Positions 32,901 to 41,765 of a stretch of 64,000 nucleotides of DNA are shown here, in pieces. Numbering within the stretch: the stretch's first letter is position 1; every line of letters starts with the position of its first letter. The notes beneath the pieces are model-generated. The model made no database searches. It was not told where the DNA came from and saw only the letters and a program-made list of their open reading frames with translations. Both the position numbers and the translations under genes were made by a program. Source of the DNA: Streptomyces sp. CB01201 (GTDB taxonomy: Bacteria; Actinomycetota; Actinomycetes; Streptomycetales; Streptomycetaceae); assembly GCF_002803085.1 (NCBI RefSeq), contig NZ_NNBJ01000006.1, positions 62,001 through 126,000 on the forward strand, read 5' to 3'.

Positions 32901-33803
32901 TCAACTCCCTTGCAGGGAGGGCATGTTGACGTCGCCAACACTCGCAGGGCGGGCGCGGGCCGCCGCGGCGGCCCGCCGCATGGCTCCGGTCACCGGCTCG
33001 GTGCGCCCGGTCATCATCGCGATCTGCACGGCCGCCTGACCGATCAGCATCGGCAGTCCGTCCACGGCCCGGCCGCCCCGCGCGGTCACGGCGGCCACCA
33101 GCGGCGTCGGTGCCACGCCGTAGACCACGTCAAGCAGCGCGGCACCCGGGCGGGCGAGGTCGCGGGCGAGCGCGTCGGCCGCGCCCGGCGGGAGGGTGGA
33201 GACCGTGAGGGCGGCGCCGGCGGCAAGCCGTCCGGCCCGGTCCAGGGTGTGCACCCGCAGGTCCAGGCCGAGGCGGGCCGCCACCTCGCGCAGCCGTGCG
33301 GCGCGGGCCGGTTCGCGCACCATCGCGTCCACGTTCCGCGCACCGAGCGCGTGCAGCGCCGCCAGGGCGGAGCACGCGGTGGCGCCCGCGCCGAGCAGCA
33401 GCGCGCCGTCCACCCGCGGCGGCGCGAGGTGCTCCAGCGCGGCGACGAGTCCGGCGACGTCCGTATTGGCGCCCTCCCAGCGGCCGTTCGCGCGGACGAG
33501 CGTGTTGACGGCGCCGGTGACGGCCGCCTGCTCGGACACCGCATCGGCGAGGTCGAGCGCCGCGTACTTGAGCGGCATGGTCAGCGAAAGGCCGACCCAT
33601 GAGTCGTCCAACTCGCCTACCAGGTGCGGCAGTTGCTCGGCACGGCAATCGATCGCCGTATAGCGCCAGTCGAGGCCGAGCGCGTCGTACGCGGCCCGGT
33701 GCAGCACCGGTGAGAGCGAGTGCGCCACGGGGGACCCGAGGACCGCGCAGCGCGGGCGGGGGGCGGTGGGGCGAGCGGGGCGCGGGGAGTTCAAGGCGGT
33801 CAC
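32901..33803 (-). CDS. aroE: Shikimate dehydrogenase
   Basis: A 300-residue AroE that reduces 3-dehydroshikimate to shikimate with NADPH. Substrate-binding motif SPVAHSLSPVLHRAAYDALG, catalytic Lys in LTMPLKYAALD, GAVNTLV, NTDVAGL with the catalytic Asp, and NADPH loop LLGAGATACSALAALHALGA are all present. GTG at 33803 is the best start (a TTG lies three codons on). As a second aroE in a biosynthetic cluster it probably serves precursor supply, with the aroA/aroC/DAHP synthase genes to the right. It is divergent from the adenylation-like gene at 34045. Confidence 0.88.
   Translation of the reverse strand: MTALNSPRPARPTAPRPRCAVLGSPVAHSLSPVLHRAAYDALGLDWRYTAIDCRAEQLPHLVGELDDSWVGLSLTMPLKYAALDLADAVSEQAAVTGAVNTLVRANGRWEGANTDVAGLVAALEHLAPPRVDGALLLGAGATACSALAALHALGARNVDAMVREPARAARLREVAARLGLDLRVHTLDRAGRLAAGAALTVSTLPPGAADALARDLARPGAALLDVVYGVAPTPLVAAVTARGGRAVDGLPMLIGQAAVQIAMMTGRTEPVTGAMRRAAAAARARPASVGDVNMPSLQGS
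32905..32919. terminator. Small hairpin at the aroE/receptor convergence
   Basis: CTCCCT-tgc-AGGGAG forms a 6-bp stem that overlaps the last codons of aroE, with the convergent receptor gene ending 60 bp to the left. A bidirectional terminator is possible, but the stem is short and it lies in coding sequence. Confidence 0.25.
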
Positions 33804-34044
33804 CGTTCTTCGGTCGGGGCACCCACGGGTGGTGGCGTGGAGGGCCTGTCGGCAGTGTGCACGCGAGTCCGTCCCGGACCGCCGTCCGGTGGGTCCAGGG
33901 ATCGCAGTTTCCGATACCGGTTGGAAACCAACGCTGGAGATTGTTTTATCGACAGGACCTCTGCCGGTGACGGACGCCTCCCGGGATCGATGGGGAACAG
34001 CGTCCCGGCCGACAACGCGGGTGCACCGACCATGGAGTAGCCAC

Positions 34045-35658
34045 ATGATCAACCTTGATGACATCCGCCGGCACGCCGCCGGCTGCCCCGGGGGAGTCGC
34101 GCTCACCGACGGGGAGAAGCGGCTCACCTGGCAGGAGTTCGCCGAGGCCGTGGAGCGGGTGGCGGCCGGCCTCGCCCGGCGGATCCCGCGGCAGGGGCCC
34201 GTCCGCTCGGTCTTCCTGGCGGACCGGGGCTGGGAGCTGGTGGTCGTGATGGCCGCCTGCGCCACCCTCGGGGTCTCCTGCACCGGTCTCGACCCGGCCG
34301 CGGACACCGATCGGCTCACCCACGTCCTGGACCGGCTCGAACCCTCGCTGGTGTTCACCAGCGGCGCCCACCGCCCGGTCCTCGACCGGTGCCTGTGGCC
34401 GGCCGGCTCCCAGGCCCTGCACATCCTGCTCGACGGCCCGGTGACCGAGCGCACCCCGGGCCAGCGCACCGGGCCGTGCCTGGTCGGCCTCCCCGAACTG
34501 CTCGGCACCCCGCCGCTCACCGAGCTGCCCGACGCCCGGCCCTACGAGTCCTTCGCGATGGCACCGGACCACGACCTGACCCGGGTCGCGGTCCGACGCA
34601 ACCCCGGCGAGCAGCGTCAACTGGTCGATCTCGTCGACGAGTTCGGCTTCGACTCCACCGATGTCCATCTGCTCGCGGCGCCGCTGTGGCAGCAGACCGC
34701 GCAGGACCTGACCCGGGCGATGCTGGTGCTGGGCGCCCGCGTCGTCATCGGCCCCGAACAGGACCCGGCCGCCCTGGCGGCCACCGTGCGCACGGCCCGG
34801 GCGACCACCGGCGTCATCGCACCCACGACGCTGTCCGAACTGCTCGCGCACCCGGATTCGGCGGGCCTGGCCGACACCGGACGGCTGCGCTGCCTGGTCA
34901 CGCCCGGCCGGCACGTGGGCCGTTGGGTGGTGAACGCCGCCTGGGAGCGCCTGGGCCCCGCGCTCCACCTGGCGCACTGCTCCCCGGAGACCGGCCTGAC
35001 CGGCATCATGACGCCGGAGGAGTCGCTGGTCGTGCCGATGCGCTCGGCACGGCCCACGCTGGGCAACACCGTCGTCGTCCTGACCGAGCACGACGAGGCC
35101 GCCGCCCCCGGCGTCACCGGGCGGGTGGCCGTGGCCGGGACCCGGGTGATGGACGGCTACCTGGACGACGACGGTCCGCGGCGCTTCCTCAGCCTCGACA
35201 TCGGCCAGGGTGAACAGCGCTTCCTCGTCACCGGCGAACTGGGGCACCTGGACGAGCAGAGCCGTCTGGTGGTGACCGGCCGGGCCGGCGGGGCGCCCCT
35301 GCTGGAGCGGGACACCGCGGTGGACGCGGCGCTGCTGCGCCTGGAGGCCGACCTGCTCAACCTGCCGTGCCTGCGCGACATCGCCGTGATGCGGGTCAAC
35401 CACCCCGAGCTCGGGGACAGCCTGGTGGTGCCGTTCGTCGCGGTCGCGGTGGGCCGCGAGGCGACCGGGGTGAAGGCCCTGACCGCCACCTGCGCCCGCC
35501 GGCTGCCGTCACTGGCGACCCACGTCCTGGCCGTCGACGACATCCCGTACAGCCCGACGGGCCGGATCAGGGAGACCGAACTGCTCGACGCGGTCGTCCC
35601 GATCATCGCCCTGAACCTCCAGTTGGAACAGTCCATGCACCAGGAGATGTCCTCATGA
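34045..35658 (+). CDS. Degenerate adenylate-forming (ANL) protein, probable pseudoenzyme
   Basis: A 537-residue protein with the overall ANL layout: N-terminal LTDGEKRLTWQEFAEAVERV, middle SPETGLTGIMTPEES, hinge region LVTGELGHLDEQSRLVVTGR, and a C-terminal domain to the end. The Ser/Thr/Gly-rich P-loop (TSGTTGxPK) is missing; the matching place reads LTRVAVRRNPGEQRQLVDL. The C-terminal catalytic Lys is replaced by Arg (YSPTGRIRETEL). It therefore should not form adenylates normally. It might bind a carrier protein or substrate, or regulate another ligase. ATG at 34045; its stop overlaps the next gene's ATG. Confidence 0.75.
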   Translation: MINLDDIRRHAAGCPGGVALTDGEKRLTWQEFAEAVERVAAGLARRIPRQGPVRSVFLADRGWELVVVMAACATLGVSCTGLDPAADTDRLTHVLDRLEPSLVFTSGAHRPVLDRCLWPAGSQALHILLDGPVTERTPGQRTGPCLVGLPELLGTPPLTELPDARPYESFAMAPDHDLTRVAVRRNPGEQRQLVDLVDEFGFDSTDVHLLAAPLWQQTAQDLTRAMLVLGARVVIGPEQDPAALAATVRTARATTGVIAPTTLSELLAHPDSAGLADTGRLRCLVTPGRHVGRWVVNAAWERLGPALHLAHCSPETGLTGIMTPEESLVVPMRSARPTLGNTVVVLTEHDEAAAPGVTGRVAVAGTRVMDGYLDDDGPRRFLSLDIGQGEQRFLVTGELGHLDEQSRLVVTGRAGGAPLLERDTAVDAALLRLEADLLNLPCLRDIAVMRVNHPELGDSLVVPFVAVAVGREATGVKALTATCARRLPSLATHVLAVDDIPYSPTGRIRETELLDAVVPIIALNLQLEQSMHQEMSS

Positions 35659-36044
35659 GCACCGCCCTCGACGAGCTGTACGCCCACGACCGGTTCGAAG
35701 CGGACGAACAGACCGGATTCGACGAGGGGTTCGCCGCGCTGGAGCGGGAGCTGCTCGAACTGCCCTGTGTGCGCGAATGCGCCGTCGTCCACACCCGGCT
35801 GCCCGACCTGGGCGAGACGGTGGTGGTGGCGTTCGTCCCGGTCGCCGGCGAGCAGGAGGCGAGCGGACGCCGGGCCGTCCTCGCGGCCTGCGAGCGCTGC
35901 CTGCCCTGGCTGTTCGGACAGGTCGTGGCCGTGGACGCCATCCCCCGCACCGCCGCCGGCGATGTGCGCGCGGGTGCGCTGATCGACCGCGCGCTGCCCC
36001 AGATCGCACGGGATCTGATGTCCCCGGTGGCCATGTCCGACTGA
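35655..36044 (+). CDS. Free-standing ANL C-terminal-domain-like protein
   Basis: A 129-residue protein that matches only the C-terminal subdomain of adenylate-forming enzymes: ALERELLELPCVRECAVVHT, LGETVVVAFVPV and LPWLFGQVVAVDAIPRTAAG. The position of the catalytic Lys in the A10 motif (PRTxxGK) holds Asp-Val, so it is also inactive as judged by sequence. It is translationally coupled (ATGA) to the degenerate ANL protein, which already has its own C-terminal domain. A strong terminator follows at 36058-36097. Confidence 0.7.
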   Translation: MSTALDELYAHDRFEADEQTGFDEGFAALERELLELPCVRECAVVHTRLPDLGETVVVAFVPVAGEQEASGRRAVLAACERCLPWLFGQVVAVDAIPRTAAGDVRAGALIDRALPQIARDLMSPVAMSD

Positions 36045-36057
36045 CCGCGGTACCGGT

Positions 36058-36097
36058 GCCCGCGGCCCCCGCTCCTGCCGGAGCGGGGGCCGCGGGC
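36058..36097 (+). terminator. Strong terminator hairpin
   Basis: A 17-bp perfect GC stem with a 6-nt loop begins 13 nt after the stop of the ANL C-terminal-domain gene. It is the clearest intrinsic-type terminator in the window and separates this pair from the LysR/flavin-reductase genes. Confidence 0.88.
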
Positions 36098-36151
36098 TTC
36101 CTCGTGCGGCCAGGTCACGGCTTCCGTCCGGCGGGCGCAATCCAGTCGTCC

Positions 36152-36174
36152 AATAACCGGATCGCTGGTATGTT
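36152..36174. promoter_or_regulatory. Weak ARE-like palindrome before the LysR-like gene
   Basis: Half-sites AATAACCGG and CTGGTATGTT with a 4-bp centre resemble the butyrolactone-receptor operator but differ at several conserved positions. It lies about 80 bp before the LysR-like start. Confidence 0.3.
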
Positions 36175-36257
36175 TTTGGCCAGGGCATCGGGGTGGGGAC
36201 AACGTCGTCCGGCAAGCCATCCACGAGACAGGAACCATCTACCCGAAGAGGATGGCC

Positions 36258-36560
36258 GTGCAGTTGCAACACTTGCGCGCATTCTGCGAGGTGGCGGACG
36301 AACTGAGCTTCACCCGGGCCGCGAAGAACCTCAACTATGCGCAGTCGAGCATCACCGCGCAGATCCGCAGCCTGGAAGCGTCCTTCGGCGTGCCGCTCTT
36401 CGACCGCGGCGGACGCCAGGTCGCGCTGACCCCCGCGGGTGAGCGGCTGCTGCCGCACGCCCGCCGCGTCATCCGGCTCCTGGCGGAGGCGCACCAGGAC
36501 GTGCGGGGCGCCTACGCCTCCCGGACCCTGCGCCACCGGCACCGCCCCCAGCGCGTCTGA
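36258..36560 (+). CDS. Truncated LysR-type regulator (HTH domain only)
   Basis: A 100-residue protein that is essentially the winged HTH of a LysR regulator (LQHLRAFCEVADELSFTRAA, QSSITAQIRSLEASFGVPLF, LTPAGERLLPHARRVI). The 200-residue effector domain is absent, and no remnant follows before the flavin reductase 250 bp away. The GTG at 36258 has GAAGAGG at good spacing; an ATG at 36252 is too close to it. It may be a broken gene or a small DNA-binding protein acting without ligand. Confidence 0.7.
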   Translation: MQLQHLRAFCEVADELSFTRAAKNLNYAQSSITAQIRSLEASFGVPLFDRGGRQVALTPAGERLLPHARRVIRLLAEAHQDVRGAYASRTLRHRHRPQRV

Positions 36561-36814
36561 ACCGCCCCGGCGACCGGGCCCGGCGCGGCCCGGTCGCCCA
36601 ACTCCCCGACACGGGCGCGTATTTGAGCTAGTCGCCGTGCGCTGCACAGCAACTCCCGACGCGCGGGGCTTCCTAAGGTGTTGGTCATCGAACCGTTCCC
36701 CTCGGTGGGACAGCCGGTTCCAGCGAAGACCGTCGTCCGCCGGGCAGCACCCCTGTTCTCCCGGGCGGACCACGCAGTCCCTGCCGCACCTTCCCGTCCC
36801 GGAGAGGATCAACC

Positions 36815-37354
36815 ATGGGTCACGTCCCAGCAGTGGACCAAGAGGCCAGCGCCGCCGAAGCGTCGAGCGACCTGCGTGACGTGATGCGTCACTTCGCCAC
36901 GGGGGTCTGTGTCGTCAGCACGTACGAGGAGTGCGACGGCGAGCGGGTGCACGACGCGATCACCGTCAACTCCCTGACCTCCGTCTCCCTCACGCCTCCC
37001 CTGATCTCCCTCAGCTTCCGCAGCGACTCCGGCTTCCTGGCCAAGCTGATGGGCACTCAGCAGTGGGGGATCTCCATCCTGGACGCCGACTCCGAGCACA
37101 CCGCCCGGCGCTTCGCCCGGCCCCGGCAGGAGCGCGAAGCGGCGCTGCGGACCCTGCCGTCCGAGCCGGGACACCTCACGGGAGCCCTGCTGTTCGGGGC
37201 CTCGGGGTGGATGGAGTGCCGCTACCGGGACCACCTGGTCGTCGGCGACCACGTGATGGTCATCGGCGAGGTGCTCGGCCTCGGCGTCCACGACTCCCCG
37301 GCTCCGCTGATCTTCCTCCAGGGCGGCTTCCACCGCTTCGAGCCGCAGCGCTGA
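36815..37354 (+). CDS. Flavin reductase (HpaC/HsaB-like)
   Basis: A 179-residue FMN-binding split-barrel reductase (MRHFATGVCVVSTY, AITVNSLTSVSLTPPLISLS, LVVGDHVMVIGEVLGL) that reduces free flavin with NAD(P)H for a partner monooxygenase. The obvious partner in this window is the group D monooxygenase at 26214-27416, encoded in the opposite arm of the cluster. GGAGAGG precedes the ATG. Confidence 0.88.
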   Translation: MGHVPAVDQEASAAEASSDLRDVMRHFATGVCVVSTYEECDGERVHDAITVNSLTSVSLTPPLISLSFRSDSGFLAKLMGTQQWGISILDADSEHTARRFARPRQEREAALRTLPSEPGHLTGALLFGASGWMECRYRDHLVVGDHVMVIGEVLGLGVHDSPAPLIFLQGGFHRFEPQR

Positions 37355-37456
37355 CCCCTGACCCGTCCCGCAGCAGACAAGGAAGGCGCACGAGGCGGCC
37401 GGCCCCGGCCGACCCGCCGTCCCACGCCTTGCGCACAGTGATAGGTGACTGAACAC

Positions 37457-38995
37457 ATGTCCCGTGGATTCTCGCTCGGTGTCGTCGGCGGCGGCGCCTC
37501 CGCCGTCTGCCTGATCGACGCCCTCGCCCAGGCCGAGGTCGAGCCGGGCTCGCTCACCGTCTTCGAACCCTCGCCGCACCTGTGGCGCGGCCGTGCCTAC
37601 CAGGTCGACACCGAGACGCTCAAGGTCAACGCGACGCCGGACGACATGTCGGTGCGCGCCCACGACCCCGGGCACTTCGAGCGCTGGCTGGAGAACCGGG
37701 ACCGGGTCGTCGGCGTCAAGCAGGGCATCGACCGGTACTCCGGCGCCCGGTTCGCGCCGCGGCCCGTCTACGGCGACTACTTGGAGCAGTCCGCCTACAC
37801 CGCGCTGGGTGAACTGCGCCGCAAGGGCTGGAAGGTGGACATCATCGGCGAGGCCGTGACCACGGCGAGCCGGCAGCCCCACCAGGTGCTGCTGCGCACC
37901 GGGCACGGCCGGGCGCGCGCCTTCGACTACGTGGTGCTCGCGGTCGGCGGCGACAGTCCCAAGGACGTCTACGGGCTCACCGGCACCCCCGGATTCGTGG
38001 CCGACCCCTACCCCCTGTCCGCGACCCTGGAGAACATCGAGGAGGAGGACCACGTCGCCGTCATCGGCAGCGGCCTGACCTCCGTCGACATCGTCCTCAC
38101 CCTGGCGGCCCGGGGGCACCGCGGCCCCATCAGCCTGCTGTCGCGGCGCGGTGTGCTGCCGGGAGTGCGCCAGCGGCCCGTCCCGTTCGAGCTGCGGCAT
38201 CTGACGCCGGACCGGATGAAGGCCCTGGCCGAGGACCGGGGCGAGCTGGCCATCGAGGACATCGCCGAGGTGCTGCGCGCCGAGTTCCGCGACGCGGGCG
38301 CCGATCTCGACGCCGTCGTCGGCGAGATGCTCCGGGTGGACCTGGAGGACCCGGTCGACCGGCTGCGCCGCCACATCGACGACGTCGACTCGCCGCATCT
38401 GGGTCTGCGCATCCTCCAGCGGGCGGTGCCGGAGACCGGCCCCGACGTGTGGCCCGCGCTGCGCGAACAGGAGAAGGTGCAGATCCTGCGCGCCCACTAC
38501 CGCACCATCATGAGCCTGTGCTGCCCGATGCCGCCGGCCAGCGCGAGCGTGCTGCTCGAACTCGTCGACAGCGGCCGGCTGCGGATGCTCTCCGGTCTCC
38601 AGGACATAGCCGCCGCCGAGGGGGCGGGCTTCGACGTGATCGCCGCCGACGGCACGGAGTTCCACGCCGACAAGGTGATCAGCGCGGTCAACGCCTCCGA
38701 GGGACGCATCCCCACCAGCGCCCTGCCGCTGGCCACCTCCCTGATCCGGGCCCGGGCCGCCAGCCGCCACCCGCACGGCGGTCTGCACCTGGCCCGCGCC
38801 ACCAGCCGGCTCACCGTCAACGACCGCCCCGACCCGCGTCTGTACGGCCTCGGCAACATCGCCGCCGGCTCGCTCTTCTTCACCTTCGGCATCCCCTCCC
38901 TGGTCGACCGCAGCGTCGACATCGTCGCCGCGGTCCGGGAGCACGCCGCCACCGTCGACGCGGCCCGCGCCGACCGCCAGGCCCTCGCCGCCTGA
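37457..38995 (+). CDS. FAD/NAD(P)-binding oxidoreductase (YdhS-like)
   Basis: A 512-residue two-dinucleotide-binding protein. N-terminal FAD motif SLGVVGGGASAVCLIDALAQ; NATPDDMSVRAHDPGHFERW is typical of the FAD-NAD(P)-binding family that includes E. coli YdhS and several biosynthetic N-oxygenases. A second Rossmann motif HVAVIGSGLTSVDIVLTLAA lies near residue 200. The reaction is unknown; N- or C-oxygenation or a redox step is plausible. The ATG at 37457 (AGGTGA upstream) is preferred over a GTG four codons earlier. Confidence 0.8.
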   Translation: MSRGFSLGVVGGGASAVCLIDALAQAEVEPGSLTVFEPSPHLWRGRAYQVDTETLKVNATPDDMSVRAHDPGHFERWLENRDRVVGVKQGIDRYSGARFAPRPVYGDYLEQSAYTALGELRRKGWKVDIIGEAVTTASRQPHQVLLRTGHGRARAFDYVVLAVGGDSPKDVYGLTGTPGFVADPYPLSATLENIEEEDHVAVIGSGLTSVDIVLTLAARGHRGPISLLSRRGVLPGVRQRPVPFELRHLTPDRMKALAEDRGELAIEDIAEVLRAEFRDAGADLDAVVGEMLRVDLEDPVDRLRRHIDDVDSPHLGLRILQRAVPETGPDVWPALREQEKVQILRAHYRTIMSLCCPMPPASASVLLELVDSGRLRMLSGLQDIAAAEGAGFDVIAADGTEFHADKVISAVNASEGRIPTSALPLATSLIRARAASRHPHGGLHLARATSRLTVNDRPDPRLYGLGNIAAGSLFFTFGIPSLVDRSVDIVAAVREHAATVDAARADRQALAA

Positions 38996-39053
38996 CCCCG
39001 GACCGCATCCACCCTTCGAGCCATGCCCGCACGGGGCAGGAAGGCCGTATCCC

Positions 39054-39878
39054 ATGACGCCCACGACCGCCGTCGCCGACGCCGCACCCCGACCCGAGTT
39101 CCTGGCCGACACCCACACGGGTCTGCCCATCCCCGGTGAGCCGGAGTTCGCCACCTACGAGGACGCCCGGCGCCACCGCAAACAGCGCCTGGCCGCCGCG
39201 CTGCGCCTGTTCGGCAAGTACGGCTTCGGTGAGGGGATTTCTGGCCATATATCCGTGCGCGACCCGGAGTTCACCGACCGCTTCTGGGTCAACCCCTTCG
39301 GCGTCTCCTTCAAGCACGTCCGGGTCGCCGACCTGATCTGCGTGGACTCCGCCGGACACGTGGTGCACGGCACGCACCGGGTCAACCCCAGCGCGTTCGT
39401 CATCCACTCGGCCATCCACGAGCTGAACCCCCGCGCGGAGGCCGCGGCCCACGGCCACACCGCGCACTCCCGGGCGCTCGGCGCGCTCGGCCGCCTCCTG
39501 GAGCCGATCGACCAGGAATCCGCCGCGTTCTACGGCAAGCAGGTCCTGTACGGCGACTACGAGGGCCCCTCCACCACCGTGGAGCAGGGCCGGGACATCG
39601 CCGAGAAGCTCGGGGACAACCGGGCGATCCTGCTGCGCCACCACGGCCTGATCACCGTCGGGGGCACCCTCGACGAGGCCGTGCACTGGTTCTTCACCTA
39701 CGACAGCTGCGCCGAGGTCCAGCTGCTCGCCCAGGCCGCCGGCACCCCCCGGACCTTCACCCACGAGCAGGCCCTGGCCGCCGGGGACGGGTTCGGCGAC
39801 GAGCAGCTGGGCTGGTTCAGCTTCCAGCTGCTGTGGGACGAGATCGTCCGTGAACAGCCGGATCTGCTGGAGGAGTAG
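39054..39878 (+). CDS. Class II aldolase/adducin family protein
   Basis: A 274-residue zinc-dependent aldolase-fold protein. The metal-binding His residues are in EAAAHGHTAHSRALG and LLRHHGLITVGGTLDEAVHW. ISGHISVRDPEFTDRFWVNP and NPSAFVIHSAIHEL are typical. The family cleaves or forms C-C bonds next to a ketone, or decarboxylates; this branch is also common in secondary metabolism. It lies directly before the DAHP synthase gene in the same run. Confidence 0.85.
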   Translation: MTPTTAVADAAPRPEFLADTHTGLPIPGEPEFATYEDARRHRKQRLAAALRLFGKYGFGEGISGHISVRDPEFTDRFWVNPFGVSFKHVRVADLICVDSAGHVVHGTHRVNPSAFVIHSAIHELNPRAEAAAHGHTAHSRALGALGRLLEPIDQESAAFYGKQVLYGDYEGPSTTVEQGRDIAEKLGDNRAILLRHHGLITVGGTLDEAVHWFFTYDSCAEVQLLAQAAGTPRTFTHEQALAAGDGFGDEQLGWFSFQLLWDEIVREQPDLLEE

Positions 39879-39941
39879 CCCTCCTCCGACCCCGTCCCGT
39901 ACGCCCCGCCGACGCCGACACAGATTGAGGCACAGCCCACC

Positions 39942-41336
39942 ATGAACCTTGCCCAGACCGTCACGGAACCGGACACCTGGCGCCGGCTGCCGGCCGCCCA
40001 GCAACCCGACTGGCCGGACCGGCAGGCACTGCGGTCCGTGACCGACGAACTCAGCGCCTTCCCCCCGCTGGTCTTCGCCGGCGAGTGCGACCAGCTGCGC
40101 GGGCGGCTCGCCGCCGTGGCCCGGGGCGAAGCCTTCGTCCTCCAGGGCGGCGACTGCGCCGAGACCTTCGACGGCGTCTCCGCCGAGCAGGTGCGCGACA
40201 AGGTCAAGACCCTGTTGCAGATGTCGGCCGTCCTGACGTACGCGACCTCGGTCCCCGTCGTCAAGATCGGCCGGATCGCCGGTCAGTACTCCAAGCCCCG
40301 CTCCAAGCCGGTCGAGGTGCGCGGCGGGGTCGAACTCCCCGTCTACCGCGGCGACGCGGTCAACGCACTCGACTTCACCCCCCAGGCACGCACCCCGGAC
40401 CCGGAGCGGCTGAAGCGGATGTACCACGCCTCCGCCGCGACCCTGAACCTCATCCGCGCCTTCACCACCGGCGGCTACGCGGACCTGCGCCAAGTGCACG
40501 AGTGGAACCAGGACTTCGTCGCCAAGTCCCCCGTCGGCGAGCGCTACGAGTCCATCGCCAAGGAGATCGACAACGCGCTGGCCTTCCTCGCCGCGTGCGG
40601 CGCCGACCCGGCCGAGTTCCACTCCGCCGACGTCTTCTCCAGCCACGAGGCGCTGCTCCTGGACTACGAAGCGGCCCTGACCCGCACCGACGAGCGCACC
40701 GGGCTGCCGTACGACACCTCGGGCCACATGATCTGGATCGGCGAGCGCACCCGTCAACTGGACGGCGCGCACGTCGAGTTCGCCGCCTCGGTGCGCAACC
40801 CGGTCGGGGTGAAGCTGGGCCCGAGCACCACCGCGCAGGAGGCCCTCGCCCTCGTCGAGCGGCTCAACCCGAACAACGAGCCGGGCCGGCTGACCTTCAT
40901 CACGCGCATGGGCCGCGACCAGGTCCGCGACGTACTGCCCGGGCTGGTGGAGGCCGTCACCGGCGCGGGCGCCACGGTCGCCTGGATCTGCGATCCGATG
41001 CACGGCAACACCTTCGAGGCGACGTCCGGCCACAAGACGCGCCGCTTCGACGACGTCCTGGACGAGGTCAAGGGCTTCTTCGAGGTGCACCGCTCGCTCG
41101 CCACCCACCCCGGCGGCATCCACATCGAGCTGACCGGCGACAACGTCACGGAGTGCGTGGGCGGCGGCGACGCGATCCTCGTCGACCATCTGCACCGCCG
41201 CTACGAGACGGCCTGCGACCCCCGTCTCAACCGCCTCCAGTCGCTCGACCTCGCCTTCCAGGTGGCGGAGTTGTACCGCGAGCGCAACCTGCCGCTCGAC
41301 GAGCTGCTCGAACCGGCCGTCCCGGCCGCGGCCTGA
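39942..41336 (+). CDS. Type II 3-deoxy-7-phosphoheptulonate (DAHP) synthase
   Basis: A 464-residue plant-type (class II) DAHP synthase condensing phosphoenolpyruvate with erythrose 4-phosphate, the first step of the shikimate pathway. Metal and substrate motifs are GGDCAETFDG, KIGRIAGQYSKPRS, HPGGIHIELTGDNVTECVGG and YETACDPRLN. Antibiotic clusters often carry such a second DAHP synthase freed from core feedback control. It starts a run of aromatic-pathway genes to 49882, with transketolase and transaldolase to supply erythrose 4-phosphate. Confidence 0.94.
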   Translation: MNLAQTVTEPDTWRRLPAAQQPDWPDRQALRSVTDELSAFPPLVFAGECDQLRGRLAAVARGEAFVLQGGDCAETFDGVSAEQVRDKVKTLLQMSAVLTYATSVPVVKIGRIAGQYSKPRSKPVEVRGGVELPVYRGDAVNALDFTPQARTPDPERLKRMYHASAATLNLIRAFTTGGYADLRQVHEWNQDFVAKSPVGERYESIAKEIDNALAFLAACGADPAEFHSADVFSSHEALLLDYEAALTRTDERTGLPYDTSGHMIWIGERTRQLDGAHVEFAASVRNPVGVKLGPSTTAQEALALVERLNPNNEPGRLTFITRMGRDQVRDVLPGLVEAVTGAGATVAWICDPMHGNTFEATSGHKTRRFDDVLDEVKGFFEVHRSLATHPGGIHIELTGDNVTECVGGGDAILVDHLHRRYETACDPRLNRLQSLDLAFQVAELYRERNLPLDELLEPAVPAAA

Positions 41337-41381
41337 CCCACCCAGCAAGCGAGCAGCGACAACGGCAAGGAGGAGAGCACA

Positions 41382-41765
41382 GTGGCGGTACGAGCGGTGC
41401 GCGGGGCGATCCAGCTGGAGCGGGACGACAAGATGCTGCTTCTGGACGCGGTGAAGGAGCTGTTCCAGGAGGTACTCGACGCGAACGGCCTGGACCGGGA
41501 GAGCCTGATCAGCGTCATCTTCACGTCGACCCCGGACCTGCGGTGCGGGTTCCCCGCGGTGGCGGTGCGCGAACTCGGCCTGTCCGACGTCCCGTTGATG
41601 TGTGCCCAGGAACTCGACATCCAGGGCGCACTGCCCCGGACCGTACGGCTCCTGCTGCACGTGGACACGGTGCGCGCGAAGTCCGAGATCCGGCACGTCT
41701 ACCTCGGCGGCGCCGCGGCGCTGCGCCGCGACCTGGCGCCGCTGGCGGCCGGGGCAGCCGCGTGA
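41382..41765 (+). CDS. aroH: Monofunctional chorismate mutase, AroH type
   Basis: A 127-residue AroH-fold (trimeric, B. subtilis-like) chorismate mutase making prephenate. Diagnostic segments: VRAVRGAIQLERDD with the active-site Arg, LISVIFTSTPDLRCGFPAVA, CAQELDIQGALPRTVRLLLH and the end IRHVYLGGAAALRRD. GTG start at 41382 after AGGAGAG. Its stop overlaps the prephenate dehydrogenase start (GTGA). Confidence 0.93.
   Translation: MAVRAVRGAIQLERDDKMLLLDAVKELFQEVLDANGLDRESLISVIFTSTPDLRCGFPAVAVRELGLSDVPLMCAQELDIQGALPRTVRLLLHVDTVRAKSEIRHVYLGGAAALRRDLAPLAAGAAA

Noticed and set aside
33920..33932. Butyrolactone receptor operator before the ANL-like gene
   Set aside because: GTTGG-AAA-CCAAC is a neat inverted repeat, but it does not fit the ARE pattern in either orientation.
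34045..36044. One adenylation enzyme broken into two by a frameshift
   Set aside because: The first protein already contains a full C-terminal domain up to its stop, and the second begins with its own start. Joining them would give two C-terminal domains, so duplication fits better than a split.
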